DNA of 64,000 nucleotides from Veillonella parvula (GTDB lineage Bacteria; Bacillota; Negativicutes; Veillonellales; Veillonellaceae): NCBI RefSeq assembly GCF_902810435.1, contig NZ_LR778174.1, positions 1 to 64,000 of the forward strand, read 5' to 3'. Shown piece by piece: positions 38,596 to 46,883 of this stretch (position 1 is its first letter; each line of letters starts with the position of its first letter). The notes under the pieces were generated by a model. It saw only the letters and a program-made list of their open reading frames with translations, ran no database searches and was not told where the DNA came from. The position numbers and the translations under genes were made by a program.

Positions 38596-38922
38596 ATGCG
38601 TAAATTTTTATATATATTAGCGGCGTTGCTTGTATTAATTGGCATTAGCACAAATGATGTAGAAGCTCGTCAAGATGTGTATGCTACGACGTATCTTGGT
38701 AATAACTGGTATGTAGATCAAGACTCTGTAAAACGGGTGGGGGATATACTCAACTTTACGGTGTACACAACAGCAGGTCTTAGCTACAAAGTGACATCTA
38801 GTGATGACAACTATTACAATGCAGACGTATTTTACGATAATAATAAACTCGTATCGGATAATGGCCAATCTGTATGGAAGTCGCCAGGCATGATGGCAGC
38901 CATGCGCGTGGCCCGTAGATAA
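38596..38922 (+). CDS. Small exported protein of unknown function
   Basis: A 108-residue protein with a clear signal peptide (MRKFLYILAALLVLIGISTN, cleavage probably near residue 24 after VEA). The mature part is about 84 residues with several aromatic beta-strand-like segments (NNWYVDQDSVKRVGDILNFTVYTT). I do not recognise a family. CGGGAGG precedes the ATG. A long palindrome follows immediately, so it is monocistronic. It is probably periplasmic or secreted. Confidence 0.75.
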   Translation: MRKFLYILAALLVLIGISTNDVEARQDVYATTYLGNNWYVDQDSVKRVGDILNFTVYTTAGLSYKVTSSDDNYYNADVFYDNNKLVSDNGQSVWKSPGMMAAMRVARR

Positions 38923-38924
38923 AC

Positions 38925-39008
38925 AAAAAAGGCAGGAATTATTGATATGTCCTCCATTACTGAACATCTAGTAATGGAGGACATGTTACATAATCTCTGC
39001 CTTTTCTT
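38925..39008 (+). terminator. Long nested hairpin terminator
   Basis: An outer AAAAGGCAG/CTGCCTTTT pairing and an inner perfect 15-bp ATGTCCTCCATTACT pairing, with an unpaired stretch between them, form an 84-nt structure starting 3 bp after a stop codon and ending in TTTTCTTTT. It ends exactly where the relict toxin-antitoxin copy begins. Confidence 0.8.
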
Positions 39009-39175
39009 TTGCTTTGGAAAAAGAAAATAGCCCTTCGTTACCAGTGACTGGAGAACTGAAAGGCCATTCCATCATATTCTTTATTCTTTTGGGATGAGCC
39101 CGACAGAACTACTCGTCTGGCTATCTACCTATATTAAAGGGATAAAGATATATATCGTCAAATTCGAATAAATGA
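39009..39175 (-). ncRNA. Orphan antisense-RNA copy of the type I antitoxin
   Basis: This stretch is a clear copy of 41990-42154. It holds the last codons of a toxin (reading CFGKRK then TAG, ending 39030), the bidirectional hairpin at 39030-39064, and a minus-strand promoter with -35 TTGACG (39156-39161), a 17-bp spacer and -10 TTTAAT (39133-39138). The toxin start, its ribosome-binding site and its promoter are missing, replaced by the long hairpin upstream. The remaining unit could still express an RNA of about 100 nt that might act in trans on the intact toxin mRNA. Confidence 0.6.
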
Positions 39176-39353
39176 TAATATAGCTTTCAATAGATTTTTT
39201 TATAATTATGAGCAGCACTTAGGTGCCGCCTTTTTTTGTTATTTATTATTTTTTGATGATGAAACAGTTTTCTTATGTTTACAATAATAGCCTTATAAAT
39301 TATAATTAAAAATGTTTAATTATAATTTATAGTGTGAATAAGAGAGGGTTATT
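39176..39353. other. Intergenic region before the autotransporter gene
   Basis: AT-rich DNA with a short GCAGCACTTAGGTGC dyad followed by Ts near 39215-39237 and the autotransporter promoter listed separately. Confidence 0.5.
39278..39306 (+). promoter_or_regulatory. Promoter of the proline-rich autotransporter
   Basis: -35 TTTACA (39278-39283), 17-bp spacer, -10 TATAAT (39301-39306), 47 bp before the ATG. It matches the pattern seen before the other adhesin genes. Confidence 0.8.
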
Positions 39354-41723
39354 ATGAAACGCATGTGTAAAGCGAATTTATCCTTAGCGATTGCCCTGAC
39401 GATTGCTAGCTCTGTAGTGCCGTATGTAATGGCAGAATATCCTGTTGTTAGTGCTGTTAAAGGTGAAACTTTAAACTTGGGAAAGGTACAAGGGACACTG
39501 TTTGGAATTGATGCAGATAATAAGAGTACTATTAATGCAGATTATGTATCTGGTAGACTAATGGATGGACGAAAGACTATCATTACTAGTCAAAATGGAA
39601 GTACTGTGAATATTAAAAATGGCGATCTTCAAGTTGGTCGTGACAGTAATCCACTTGTTATTACTAAAGGCGGTACTGTAAATCTCGGCGTAGATGGTAA
39701 TAAGGGTAATTTTACTGGCCATGATATGTCCATTGAAGGCGATGTACGTATCGATGGTAGCAATACACATCCATCTGAAATTAATATCGGTGTAGATAGT
39801 GATGAAGTACTATGGACTGGCTTTGCTCTCAACTTAGCAGATAAGAATGCAAAACAGCCAAACCATATCAATGTATTTCTTGGTGATCGTGGTTATTGGG
39901 ACCATATGTATCAAGGCGGTTTGAATGGTACTAGTTATAGCACAATGACAACTCCAAGCCGTGTACATCGTTTGGTCGGTTCAAAAAATCGTAATTTTGA
40001 ATCCATAGTAACTCAAAGTGAGCATAATGAAATTCACATTGATAAATTAGAAGGCCATGTAAATTTTGTGTATGATCCAAATGGTGAGTATGATGATAAA
40101 GAGGATCCAAGTTATAAAGAGCGTGAAAATATTGTAAATGGATTGACTCCAGAATCATTCTGGGGTGGTGATGTTCATATTACAAGTGCGGCACCTAATT
40201 CCGGTGCTCATATGTACACGAGTCGTAAGGGCTTAGACTTGTCTACTGAGGACAATGTAAATAAAGTTTTGGATAATTTGGCGCATAAGGTGTACTACCA
40301 TAATTATGTAAATGGTGAAAGAAATCTTCAAGGCACGGTTGCTATTGCTTCTGAAGGTGCTGAATCTGCGCGTTTTAAAGTATTAACCGAAGGTTATGCT
40401 AAGGAAGGTGCTGTTACGTGGCAGGCCGATAAAAATGGTCAGGGTAAATATGAGTATGGTAAGGTGCAACCGACTCCGAAGCCTGAGGTGAAACCGGCTC
40501 CGGTACCAACGCCTAAGCCTGAGGTAAAGCCAGCACCGCAACCGACTCCGAAGCCTGAGGTAAAACCGGCTCCAGTTCCAACGCCTAAGCCGGAAGTGAA
40601 ACCAACACCGCAACCAACTCCGAAGCCTGAGGTAAAACCGGCTCCGGTTCCAACACCTAAGCCGGAAGTGAAACCAGCACCGCAACCGACTCCGAAGCCT
40701 GAGGTAAAACCGGCTCCGGTTCCAACACCTAAGCCGGAAGTGAAACCAACACCGCAACCGACTCCAAAAACTGAGGAAAAACAAGTACCAGCTCTTGAGC
40801 AGAATCCTCAGATGAATGTCAATATGGGTGCCTTTGATACGCCACATATGCGTGGTACTCGTTCCGCCATCATGAGTAATATTAATGGTTGGAGAACGTT
40901 GACAGATAATATGTATCGTTCACGCGTATTACAACAAGGTGAACCAACAGGTATTTGGGCTCGCGTTGGTGGAGGTAAATACAACTTTAATGGAAGCGGA
41001 ATCGATACAGATACAACATACACGCGTATCCAAGGTGGTTACGATGCTAAAACTGGTAGCGGTTGGACCGTAGGTGGTCAAGTTTCTTATCTTCGTGGTA
41101 ACGATGATTACGTTTTCAACGGCTCTGGTAAGGAAAAAGCCTTTGCTGTTGGTGCGTATGGTTTGAAAAATCTTGGTAACAACCAATATATCCATATTGA
41201 GTCCCAAGTAGGTCGTGCATCTAACGATTTCACTGTTCGTAATGAGATTGGTGAAAAATTTTCTGGTGAGACTAAAGCTAATGCGTATACAATTGGTGCA
41301 CGCTATGGTAAAACCGTGAAACTTTCTAATGGTACATATATCGAGCCACAAGCACAATTGAGCTATACTCACTTTGGTGGTGATAGCTTCAATGCTGGCA
41401 GTATGAAAGTAGATCAGTCTGGTGTGAGCAGTACAGTAGGCGGTCTTGGCCTTGAAATCGGTAAACATTTCGGCGCAGGTAATCTATATACTCGTCTTGG
41501 TGTTAACCATGCATTCTCTGGTACAGTAAAAACTACATATACTAGTGGTGCTACTACTAAATACACTTCCGAGGACATTAAAGGCACTTGGACAGATTTA
41601 GCCTTTGGAGGTCGCTACGGTTTTAATGCAAATAACAGCATCTTTGCTGATATTAGTACAGGTCTATCTGGTGATTATAAGGCCGGTTGGTCTGTAAATG
41701 CAGGATTTACACATAAATTTTAA
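39354..41723 (+). CDS. Classical (type Va) autotransporter with Pro/Lys repeat linker
   Basis: A 789-residue outer-membrane protein. The signal peptide is about 27 residues (ends VMA). The passenger (about 28-370) is beta-rich with short repeated strands ([39 protein letters not shown]), as in pectate-lyase-like passengers. A linker of eight 12-residue [13 protein letters not shown] units follows (373-468), plus one decayed unit. The C-terminal autotransporter beta-domain (about 533-789) starts [13 protein letters not shown] and ends with an aromatic residue (AGFTHKF), the usual outer-membrane barrel signature. AGAGAGG precedes the ATG. It is likely a surface adhesin or biofilm factor. The repeats should span the surface layer and may vary in number. 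Confidence 0.92.
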   Translation: MKRMCKANLSLAIALTIASSVVPYVMAEYPVVSAVKGETLNLGKVQGTLFGIDADNKSTINADYVSGRLMDGRKTIITSQNGSTVNIKNGDLQVGRDSNPLVITKGGTVNLGVDGNKGNFTGHDMSIEGDVRIDGSNTHPSEINIGVDSDEVLWTGFALNLADKNAKQPNHINVFLGDRGYWDHMYQGGLNGTSYSTMTTPSRVHRLVGSKNRNFESIVTQSEHNEIHIDKLEGHVNFVYDPNGEYDDKEDPSYKERENIVNGLTPESFWGGDVHITSAAPNSGAHMYTSRKGLDLSTEDNVNKVLDNLAHKVYYHNYVNGERNLQGTVAIASEGAESARFKVLTEGYAKEGAVTWQADKNGQGKYEYGKVQPTPKPEVKPAPVPTPKPEVKPAPQPTPKPEVKPAPVPTPKPEVKPTPQPTPKPEVKPAPVPTPKPEVKPAPQPTPKPEVKPAPVPTPKPEVKPTPQPTPKTEEKQVPALEQNPQMNVNMGAFDTPHMRGTRSAIMSNINGWRTLTDNMYRSRVLQQGEPTGIWARVGGGKYNFNGSGIDTDTTYTRIQGGYDAKTGSGWTVGGQVSYLRGNDDYVFNGSGKEKAFAVGAYGLKNLGNNQYIHIESQVGRASNDFTVRNEIGEKFSGETKANAYTIGARYGKTVKLSNGTYIEPQAQLSYTHFGGDSFNAGSMKVDQSGVSSTVGGLGLEIGKHFGAGNLYTRLGVNHAFSGTVKTTYTSGATTKYTSEDIKGTWTDLAFGGRYGFNANNSIFADISTGLSGDYKAGWSVNAGFTHKF
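40470..40793 (+). repeat. 36-bp tandem repeats encoding [12 protein letters not shown]
   Basis: Eight near-identical 36-bp units (40470-40757) and one degenerate unit (to 40793). The twelfth residue alternates valine and glutamine, making a 72-bp higher-order repeat present four times. All units keep the reading frame, so copy-number change would lengthen or shorten the linker without breaking the protein. Confidence 0.95.
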
Positions 41724-41825
41724 GCGAATTATTAATAGATAGGAGCGATTTTAGTACATCGATAATTGCATGACAGGTAAAGTCGTCTATTGATTCATTC
41801 ATATATTTCTTTAAAACGTTTCTTA

Positions 41826-41854
41826 TTGTATCGAGCATTAGTTCGACTTATAAT
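41826..41854 (+). promoter_or_regulatory. Promoter of the type I toxin mRNA
   Basis: -35 TTGTAT (41826-41831), 17-bp spacer, -10 TATAAT (41849-41854), 58 bp before the toxin ATG. Confidence 0.65.
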
Positions 41855-41912
41855 AGGATTAGGATAGCCAACGAGGTTGGGCCTCTCTTCGTTAATGAAG
41901 GGAGGGGTGTCT

Positions 41913-42014
41913 ATGAGTGATTATGAGTTAATCATGCTAATTCTAGAGGTAATAACTGTAGTTATTGCCTTTGGAGCACTTGTGGCTCTTATTTGTCTTG
42001 GAAAAGACAAATAG
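41913..42014 (+). CDS. Type I toxin, small hydrophobic holin-like peptide
   Basis: A 33-residue peptide beginning MSDYELIMLILEV and ending LICLGKDK. The MSxYE start, single hydrophobic helix and short charged tail match the Firmicutes holin-like type I toxins (Hol_Tox, relatives of TxpA/BsrG). GGAGGGG lies 8 bp upstream. The ribosome-binding site is itself paired: CCTCTCTTC (41882-41890) can base-pair with GAAGGGAGG (41897-41905), a translation block often seen in such toxins. A convergent minus-strand promoter makes an antisense RNA over the 3' end. It would act in the inner membrane. Confidence 0.8.
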   Translation: MSDYELIMLILEVITVVIAFGALVALICLGKDK

Positions 42015-42110
42015 CCCTTCGTTACCAGTAACTGGATAACTGAAAGGCCATTTCATCAATTATTTATAGTTCTGAGATGAGCCTAACGGAACCACTCGTC
42101 TGGCTATCTA
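42000..42110 (-). ncRNA. Antisense antitoxin RNA of the type I system
   Basis: A strong minus-strand promoter lies at 42116-42144: -35 TTGACG (42139-42144), 17-bp spacer, -10 TATAAT (42116-42121). Transcription would start near 42109 and run toward the toxin gene. A hairpin at 42014-42048 followed on the minus strand by a T-rich run is a likely terminator, giving an RNA of about 100 nt whose 3' part is complementary to the toxin mRNA tail. The same hairpin can end the toxin mRNA in the other direction. RNA ends are inferred. Confidence 0.7.
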
Positions 42111-42115
42111 CTTAT

Positions 42116-42144
42116 ATTATAGGGATAAAAATATATATCGTCAA
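42116..42144 (-). promoter_or_regulatory. Promoter of the antisense antitoxin RNA
   Basis: Minus strand: TTGACG, 17 bp, TATAAT. Near-consensus and conserved in the orphan copy (39133-39161). Confidence 0.8.
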
Positions 42145-42190
42145 ATTGAGATGAAATACATTATTATAATAACTACATATAAATAATGAT

Positions 42191-42290
42191 AAAAGCTGTA
42201 CATACATAGATTAGACTGAACGGCTTTGATGTCAAAACGAATGTAACATCAAAGGCGGTTCAAAAATCGATTATGTGTGTACAGCTTTTT
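42191..42290 (-). terminator. Long nested hairpin, terminator of the minus-strand TAA
   Basis: Outer arms AAAAGCTGTACATACATA and TATGTGTGTACAGCTTTT pair almost fully. Inner arms around GGCTTTGATGT/ACATCAAAGGC add a second stem. The structure is about 100 nt and lies 55 bp past the TAA stop codon. On the minus strand the outer stem ends in a T-rich run. Confidence 0.75.
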
Positions 42291-42344
42291 GGTTTTAGTG
42301 TGTTTTTGTGAAAGTAGTCATAGGACTACCATAAAGGGATCTTA

Positions 42345-43754
42345 TTATTTTTCAAGTTTGTCTACTAAGCGTTTTACTGTTTCTTGTAGATCTTTATTTT
42401 GAGCTTCTAATGCTTGTACGCGTTGTTCTAGTGCGTTATAAGAGGCAGGGGACATAGCAGTAGATAAAGATTTTCCTGGTCTATAGGTGATGCCTACATT
42501 GGCCATAACGTGATTGTTCATCGTAAACCCTGTGGTGAGTAAAAGATTATCTTTGTGATAATAGCCTACACCTAGAGCTACTGCATTTGCATTTTTATAA
42601 TGACCGTAGCCCGCCATGTATTGAACGCGATTATCCGGATCATATGGTAATGGATGTAATGCAGCTAATGCAGCGGCACGAGCATCACCTTTATTGGATT
42701 CCGATTCAACACGTTGTACCTCTTGAGATACATGTTGTACAGATTTTTCAATAGTGCTAATAGAATTATTAAGCTGTTGACTTGTACTTTTACCAAGGGT
42801 ATCAATCATTTGATGAACGCCGTAGAGTTGGGATCCGTTGACCGCATCTGTAGAGGTAGCACTCACGCGACCTGCTGCGAGATTGGTGATCGTCCGTTCC
42901 TTGCCCTTAGCCCCTACGGATACTGTTGATACAGGGGCAGTGCCGGCATAGTTGACGGTAGTACCATTTTCAAAGGTATGACTTGCTGTACCGACTACAT
43001 CGCCGTCAGCGGAATCATTGCCAAGGACAACTCCGTTTTTTAGAGAGGTAGTCACATTATTGCCGAGAACAAAGGTGTTTTCTCCAGAAATATGGTTGTA
43101 ATTACCTATACTGTAAGAATTGGCCGCATCAATAGCTGTTTTACCGTATTGGCCTTGACCGAATACGCCAGATGCAGTCGCTTTTTCAGATAGTGTGTTA
43201 TAAGAGCCTACGGCCAAACCTTTCGCGGCATTTACATTCACATAATGCCCTACGGCAAGGTTGAACTGACCATTTACTGTCGAATTTGACCCGATGGCTA
43301 CAGAATTGCTGGCTTTACTGTTAGCACCCTGGAAGTTCCCAATCCACACGTTTTTATCACCTGCGGATTTTTCCCCTGATTGAGTCCCCATGACAATGGA
43401 GTTCGTCAACTGGCTTGCATTACCTGCGGCGAAACCGACGGTTATGTTAAAATCGCCAGTACTGTCTCGAAATGACTTCGCCCCAAGGTTGATATTGCCA
43501 CCGCCTGATGAGCCGGCCCCAGCAGCTGAACCTAAGGCTATGTTATTGCCTTGGGCATTGGGCCCCTTTCCTTTTCCGTTCGCCGCACCGGCATTCTCAC
43601 CGAGGGTGATGTTGCCGCCTGTTCCTGCGGTGAAAGTTTGACCTTCCTTGCCGATGTTACCATTGTTATCAACGATATTAACCGGCGCCGCATAAACTGA
43701 GGCGGATAAAGCTACCATTACAACACTTGCTAATACAAAACGTTTCTTACTCAT
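42345..43754 (-). CDS. Compact trimeric autotransporter (YadA-like)
   Basis: A 469-residue outer-membrane adhesin. The conventional signal peptide (MSKKRFVLASVVMVALSASV, then YAA) is followed by a YadA-like left-handed beta-roll head (about 30-260, repeats such as NSIVMGTQSGEKSAG and NSVAIGSNSTVNG). A neck follows (SVGAKGKERTITNLAAGRVS, STDAVNGSQL), then a short coiled-coil stalk and the YadA anchor (about 360-425, AALHPLPYDPDNRVQYMAGYG). The chain does not stop at the barrel: about 44 residues follow, including a heptad-like ALEQRVQALEAQNKDLQETV. ATG 43754 has AAAGGAG upstream; the open frame extends 9 codons further. It has its own TTTACA-17-TATAGT promoter. Confidence 0.92.
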   Translation of the reverse strand: MSKKRFVLASVVMVALSASVYAAPVNIVDNNGNIGKEGQTFTAGTGGNITLGENAGAANGKGKGPNAQGNNIALGSAAGAGSSGGGNINLGAKSFRDSTGDFNITVGFAAGNASQLTNSIVMGTQSGEKSAGDKNVWIGNFQGANSKASNSVAIGSNSTVNGQFNLAVGHYVNVNAAKGLAVGSYNTLSEKATASGVFGQGQYGKTAIDAANSYSIGNYNHISGENTFVLGNNVTTSLKNGVVLGNDSADGDVVGTASHTFENGTTVNYAGTAPVSTVSVGAKGKERTITNLAAGRVSATSTDAVNGSQLYGVHQMIDTLGKSTSQQLNNSISTIEKSVQHVSQEVQRVESESNKGDARAAALAALHPLPYDPDNRVQYMAGYGHYKNANAVALGVGYYHKDNLLLTTGFTMNNHVMANVGITYRPGKSLSTAMSPASYNALEQRVQALEAQNKDLQETVKRLVDKLEK

Positions 43755-43818
43755 CGTATACACTCCTTTGTGTACAAACAAACTTTCACAAAACTTTCAT
43801 AAAAAGACTTACATGGCT

Positions 43819-43847
43819 ACTATAATACCAAAAAGGTATATTGTAAA
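43819..43847 (-). promoter_or_regulatory. Promoter of the compact TAA
   Basis: Minus strand -35 TTTACA (43842-43847), 17-bp spacer, -10 TATAGT (43819-43824), 65 bp before the start codon. Confidence 0.75.
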
Positions 43848-44145
43848 TAGAATATTCACATAATTTCAATAAATATACAATATATTCTATAGGTATTTAT
43901 AGTTGATAAGAAATCTTTGACACATAATTATAAAGTTTAAATATTTATTTATTCTATCAATTGCAATCTATATGCATTGACAATTCTCTATATATTTATA
44001 TAAAATAGAAATAATTTCATGTGTTGTTCATGATGAAATCATGAGTCATCGGTATATGTAATCGTGTGTAATTAAGTATTATGTACATAATTAAGTATGT
44101 ACGGTATTAAGTAATGAGAAGTGTGTTTGTACGTAAGAGTGTGTA
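43848..44145. other. Divergent intergenic region
   Basis: AT-rich DNA between the divergent compact-TAA and inverse-autotransporter genes. Besides the two promoters listed, GTAATTAAGTATTATGTAC-type repeats of a TAAGTA motif recur at 44070-44115 just before the start codon. No gene is visible. Confidence 0.5.
43977..44004 (+). promoter_or_regulatory. Promoter of the inverse-autotransporter barrel gene
   Basis: -35 TTGACA (43977-43982), 16-bp spacer, -10 TATAAA (43999-44004). This leaves an untranslated leader of about 130 nt. Confidence 0.55.
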
Positions 44146-45189
44146 ATGAAATATATAATCGTGTTGATGAGTGCCCTTTGCATGTTCGTTATGCCCGTAT
44201 CGGGGGAGCAGGTAAATAAAGCAGAGCAGCCTATGCAGGGGACTACGGTAAAACAAGTTCATAGTGAAAGTAAGACCGTATTATCTGACGACTTAGATAC
44301 ATTCCATGTTAATTCATCTCATACTCCAGATCATGTCATCGGTCAGGGCGGATTGGAGATGCCAGACTCCACAGATAAAAAGACGACTCGTTATTCCGAT
44401 ACGGATGCGGTCAACTCTGCGTTGCAGGCGGTGGTCATGACTGGTGTTCATTCCGCAATGCACGGATCGAAGGCGAAACCGTGGATGCAGCGAACCGTCT
44501 TGTCATTGCGCTTTCAGAAAAACTGGAAGCCCTTGTACGGTGTGGAAACATTGCAGCCGTTAGGTCATTATGATGAGACATCTCGTCATGTGTGGTTTAC
44601 ACAGGAGCGGTTGGCGAATGCAGCGGATACAGGAACGACGGCGAATGTAGGCATCGGTTATCGCCGAATTGCAGTGAACGATGAACACTATTACGGTGGC
44701 AATCTGTTTTATGACCATCGGTTCAGAGGCAATCACGGTCGCATGAGTGTCGGGCTGGAGTACGTGTCGGGGATTGGTGCGTTTCGCATGAACTGGTATC
44801 GCGGTGTGTCTGGTGAGCGTTCCCTTGATGGTGCGACACGCATGGAAAATGTGTCTAACGGATATACTGCGGAGTACGGGACTAGCTTCAAGAATGCCCG
44901 TTGGGCGCGCGTGTATATGGAGGCCTATCGTTGGCAGTTGCGGCACAGTGCGGATAAGCATGGTTTGCGAATCGGTACCGAGTTGCAGCTCACACCGAGG
45001 ATTTCTGTTGATATGGGCTATAATAAACCGGAGCATAAGCACGGTAGCCCTTACGGTAAGGTTATGTTCCGTCTAGCCGGTGTCGATACGGCTTGGTTTG
45101 GTGGTAACCATCGATCGGATACAAAAACATCGGTTCGTGCTAATATGTTGGAAAATGTGCGTCGTCAACATACGGTGCACGTTGATTGA
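44146..45189 (+). CDS. Stand-alone inverse-autotransporter beta-barrel protein
   Basis: A 347-residue protein with a signal peptide (MKYIIVLMSALCMFVMPVSG), a polar stretch (about 22-115), and a C-terminal region resembling the intimin/invasin barrel: ETLQPLGHYDETSRHVWFTQ, TTANVGIGYRRI, YYGGNLFYDHRFRGNHGRMSVGLEY and ISVDMGYN. In that family the barrel precedes a C-terminal chain of Ig-like passenger domains. Here only about 25 residues follow the barrel, so there is no passenger. It could be a lone porin-like barrel, a carrier for a separate partner, or a truncated gene. Codons are visibly richer in G and C than in the neighbours. No strong ribosome-binding site was seen. Confidence 0.75.
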   Translation: MKYIIVLMSALCMFVMPVSGEQVNKAEQPMQGTTVKQVHSESKTVLSDDLDTFHVNSSHTPDHVIGQGGLEMPDSTDKKTTRYSDTDAVNSALQAVVMTGVHSAMHGSKAKPWMQRTVLSLRFQKNWKPLYGVETLQPLGHYDETSRHVWFTQERLANAADTGTTANVGIGYRRIAVNDEHYYGGNLFYDHRFRGNHGRMSVGLEYVSGIGAFRMNWYRGVSGERSLDGATRMENVSNGYTAEYGTSFKNARWARVYMEAYRWQLRHSADKHGLRIGTELQLTPRISVDMGYNKPEHKHGSPYGKVMFRLAGVDTAWFGGNHRSDTKTSVRANMLENVRRQHTVHVD

Positions 45190-45270
45190 TAGATTGATAT
45201 ATATATATATTTATTATTTTGATAAAAGTAGCATAAGAATCTATATTTATTTTTTAGATAAAAGCAACAT

Positions 45271-45331
45271 AAGGAGCTGTTTTATAGTATCAGATAATTG
45301 TCATTTGGTATGAAAAGACAGTTCCTTTTTT
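45271..45331 (+). terminator. Terminator after the inverse-autotransporter gene
   Basis: AAGGAGCTG-TTTT and AAAAGACAGTTCCTT form a stem with one bulge, followed by a T-run. Confidence 0.7.
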
Positions 45332-45359
45332 ATACATCAATTCATAAAAATTTATTTTG

Positions 45360-45388
45360 TTTACAAAATAGAAAAAGAGTGGCACAAT
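45360..45388 (+). promoter_or_regulatory. Promoter of the SLH-tailed TAA
   Basis: -35 TTTACA (45360-45365), 17-bp spacer, -10 CACAAT (45383-45388). The -35 and spacing match the other adhesin promoters. Confidence 0.55.
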
Positions 45389-45452
45389 ATTCATGAAAAT
45401 ATAATGAAGAATAAGTTACACGTGGAATTCATTAGGGAATGGAGAGGATAAA

Positions 45453-46883
45453 ATGAGCAAGCGTAAACTTATATTATCTGTGTTGATTAATGGTGTGTTG
45501 TTATCGAGCCTATATGTGGCCGGAGCGGTGGATGTGGCACCGGGCAGCGGTAATGGTGTAGCTATCGGTACGGGCAGTAGTGCACCGAAGGCGGAAAACG
45601 TAGCCATTGGTAAAGGTGCCGGCATTTCTTACTCGAACGGTGCTAGTACGGCTACAGGTGATGTAGCTATCGGCAATGGAGCAGGTATTAATAACTATGC
45701 TAGCCAGGGCGGTAGTATAGCTATCGGTAAAAATGCAAAGGTTGAAAATATGGCCGGTGGTGGAGAGGCTAGTTTTGCGTTAGGGCAAACGACCTATAGC
45801 GGGGGGCTGCTTTCTCCTGCCAGAATTCCTGCGGATCCTACAAAGGTGGTAGGTAGTGTCGCTATCGGTGATAATACATTTGCTCGTACCGGTAGTACCA
45901 TGATTGGGTCTCATAATTATAAAGGGGACCTTGGGGATACTACTGTGGATAGTGCATCCACAAGAAAAGATGCATTAAATGTATATGCTACAACAATTGG
46001 TGCTAATAGCTTTAGTAATGGGGCTTTCACTACAAGTACAGGTGTATATAATATTATCTCCAGTGATTATAATGGTGGACGATTTGCAAATTATACAAAG
46101 AATTTTGGTGCCACCATTAATGGTACATTGAATAGCATTGAATCGAAAACGGGTAGCTATTATTCGGGTGTTGCGAACAGTATTGTAGGTACTGCCAATC
46201 GAACCTTTAACTCCAATGGGTCTCTCGTATTTGGTGCTGGGAATGAAATAACGAATTCTGTAACCAGTATTTCAGCGCCAAGTTCGGGCGGTAATTCCGC
46301 TAAGGAATTATCTGAGAAATTACGTTCCGCTGTCAAAAATTCTAATGGTGGCGGTTCTACTATGGCATTTGGTAGCGGTAATAAGGCGGATTATACACTT
46401 CGCTCTGCACTTATGGGTGTAAATAACACATTGACTGGCTCTCAAGGCAAAGAAAGTACGAATACCATGTTGACGGGCTTTCACAATACAGCGGATAAGG
46501 TGTCCAATACGACCGTAATAGGGTCTGAAAATACGGTGACTAATTCTAAGAACAGTCTTGTAATGGGGGATAATCGTGAGGTGAAAGATGCGAATCATGC
46601 GGTTCTCATCGGTTCCACGGATAGCAAGACTACGACATCTGTTAATAATGCGGTTGCTGTCGGACATAATACGAATGTAACCGTAGAGGGTGGCGTTGCA
46701 TTGGGTAGTGAATCGAAGTCTACTGTAGCGGCTGGGTCCGTTGGGTATGATCCGAGCACAAAAGCACAGTCTACGAATACAGATTCTACGTGGAAGGCGA
46801 CTAAATCGGCCGTATCTGTCGGTGATGTAAATAACAATATTACGCGTCAGATTACATCATTACGCGTCAGATTACATCCGTAG
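45453..46883 (+). CDS. Trimeric autotransporter with SLH tail, 5' part (frameshifted)
   Basis: First 476 residues of a disrupted TAA. A signal peptide (MSKRKLILSVLINGVLLSSL, then YVAGA) leads into a long YadA-like head with [S/N]xAIGxG repeats (about 30-430). The neck begins VSVGDVNNNITRQITS, and the frame then leaves the family pattern for six residues and stops. The cause is a perfect 20-bp tandem duplication (46839-46878). Removing one copy restores the expected neck, ITSVAAGTKDTDAVNVAQL, and joins this part to the segment ending at 47878, for a full protein of 801 residues. GGAGAGG precedes the ATG. Confidence 0.85.
   Translation: MSKRKLILSVLINGVLLSSLYVAGAVDVAPGSGNGVAIGTGSSAPKAENVAIGKGAGISYSNGASTATGDVAIGNGAGINNYASQGGSIAIGKNAKVENMAGGGEASFALGQTTYSGGLLSPARIPADPTKVVGSVAIGDNTFARTGSTMIGSHNYKGDLGDTTVDSASTRKDALNVYATTIGANSFSNGAFTTSTGVYNIISSDYNGGRFANYTKNFGATINGTLNSIESKTGSYYSGVANSIVGTANRTFNSNGSLVFGAGNEITNSVTSISAPSSGGNSAKELSEKLRSAVKNSNGGGSTMAFGSGNKADYTLRSALMGVNNTLTGSQGKESTNTMLTGFHNTADKVSNTTVIGSENTVTNSKNSLVMGDNREVKDANHAVLIGSTDSKTTTSVNNAVAVGHNTNVTVEGGVALGSESKSTVAAGSVGYDPSTKAQSTNTDSTWKATKSAVSVGDVNNNITRQITSLRVRLHP
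46839..46878 (+). repeat. Perfect 20-bp tandem duplication causing a frameshift
   Basis: The unit beginning ATTACGCGTCAG occurs at 46839-46858 and again, identically and head-to-tail, at 46859-46878. Twenty bp is not a multiple of three, so two copies shift the frame and one copy would leave it open. Slippage between copies could switch the adhesin on and off. Confidence 0.97.

Noticed and set aside
40470-40793. Possible CRISPR array
   Set aside because: Repeats are contiguous 36-bp coding units without unique spacers and stay in frame with the autotransporter gene.
40383-40847. Minus-strand Arg/Trp/Leu-rich repeat protein
   Set aside because: It is the antisense reading of the 36-bp Pro/Lys repeats of the autotransporter and has no ribosome-binding site.
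41990-42154. Insertion-sequence end or transposon relict
   Set aside because: The repeat shared with 39009-39171 is fully explained as the 3' half of a toxin-antitoxin locus. No transposase or terminal inverted repeats are visible in the window.
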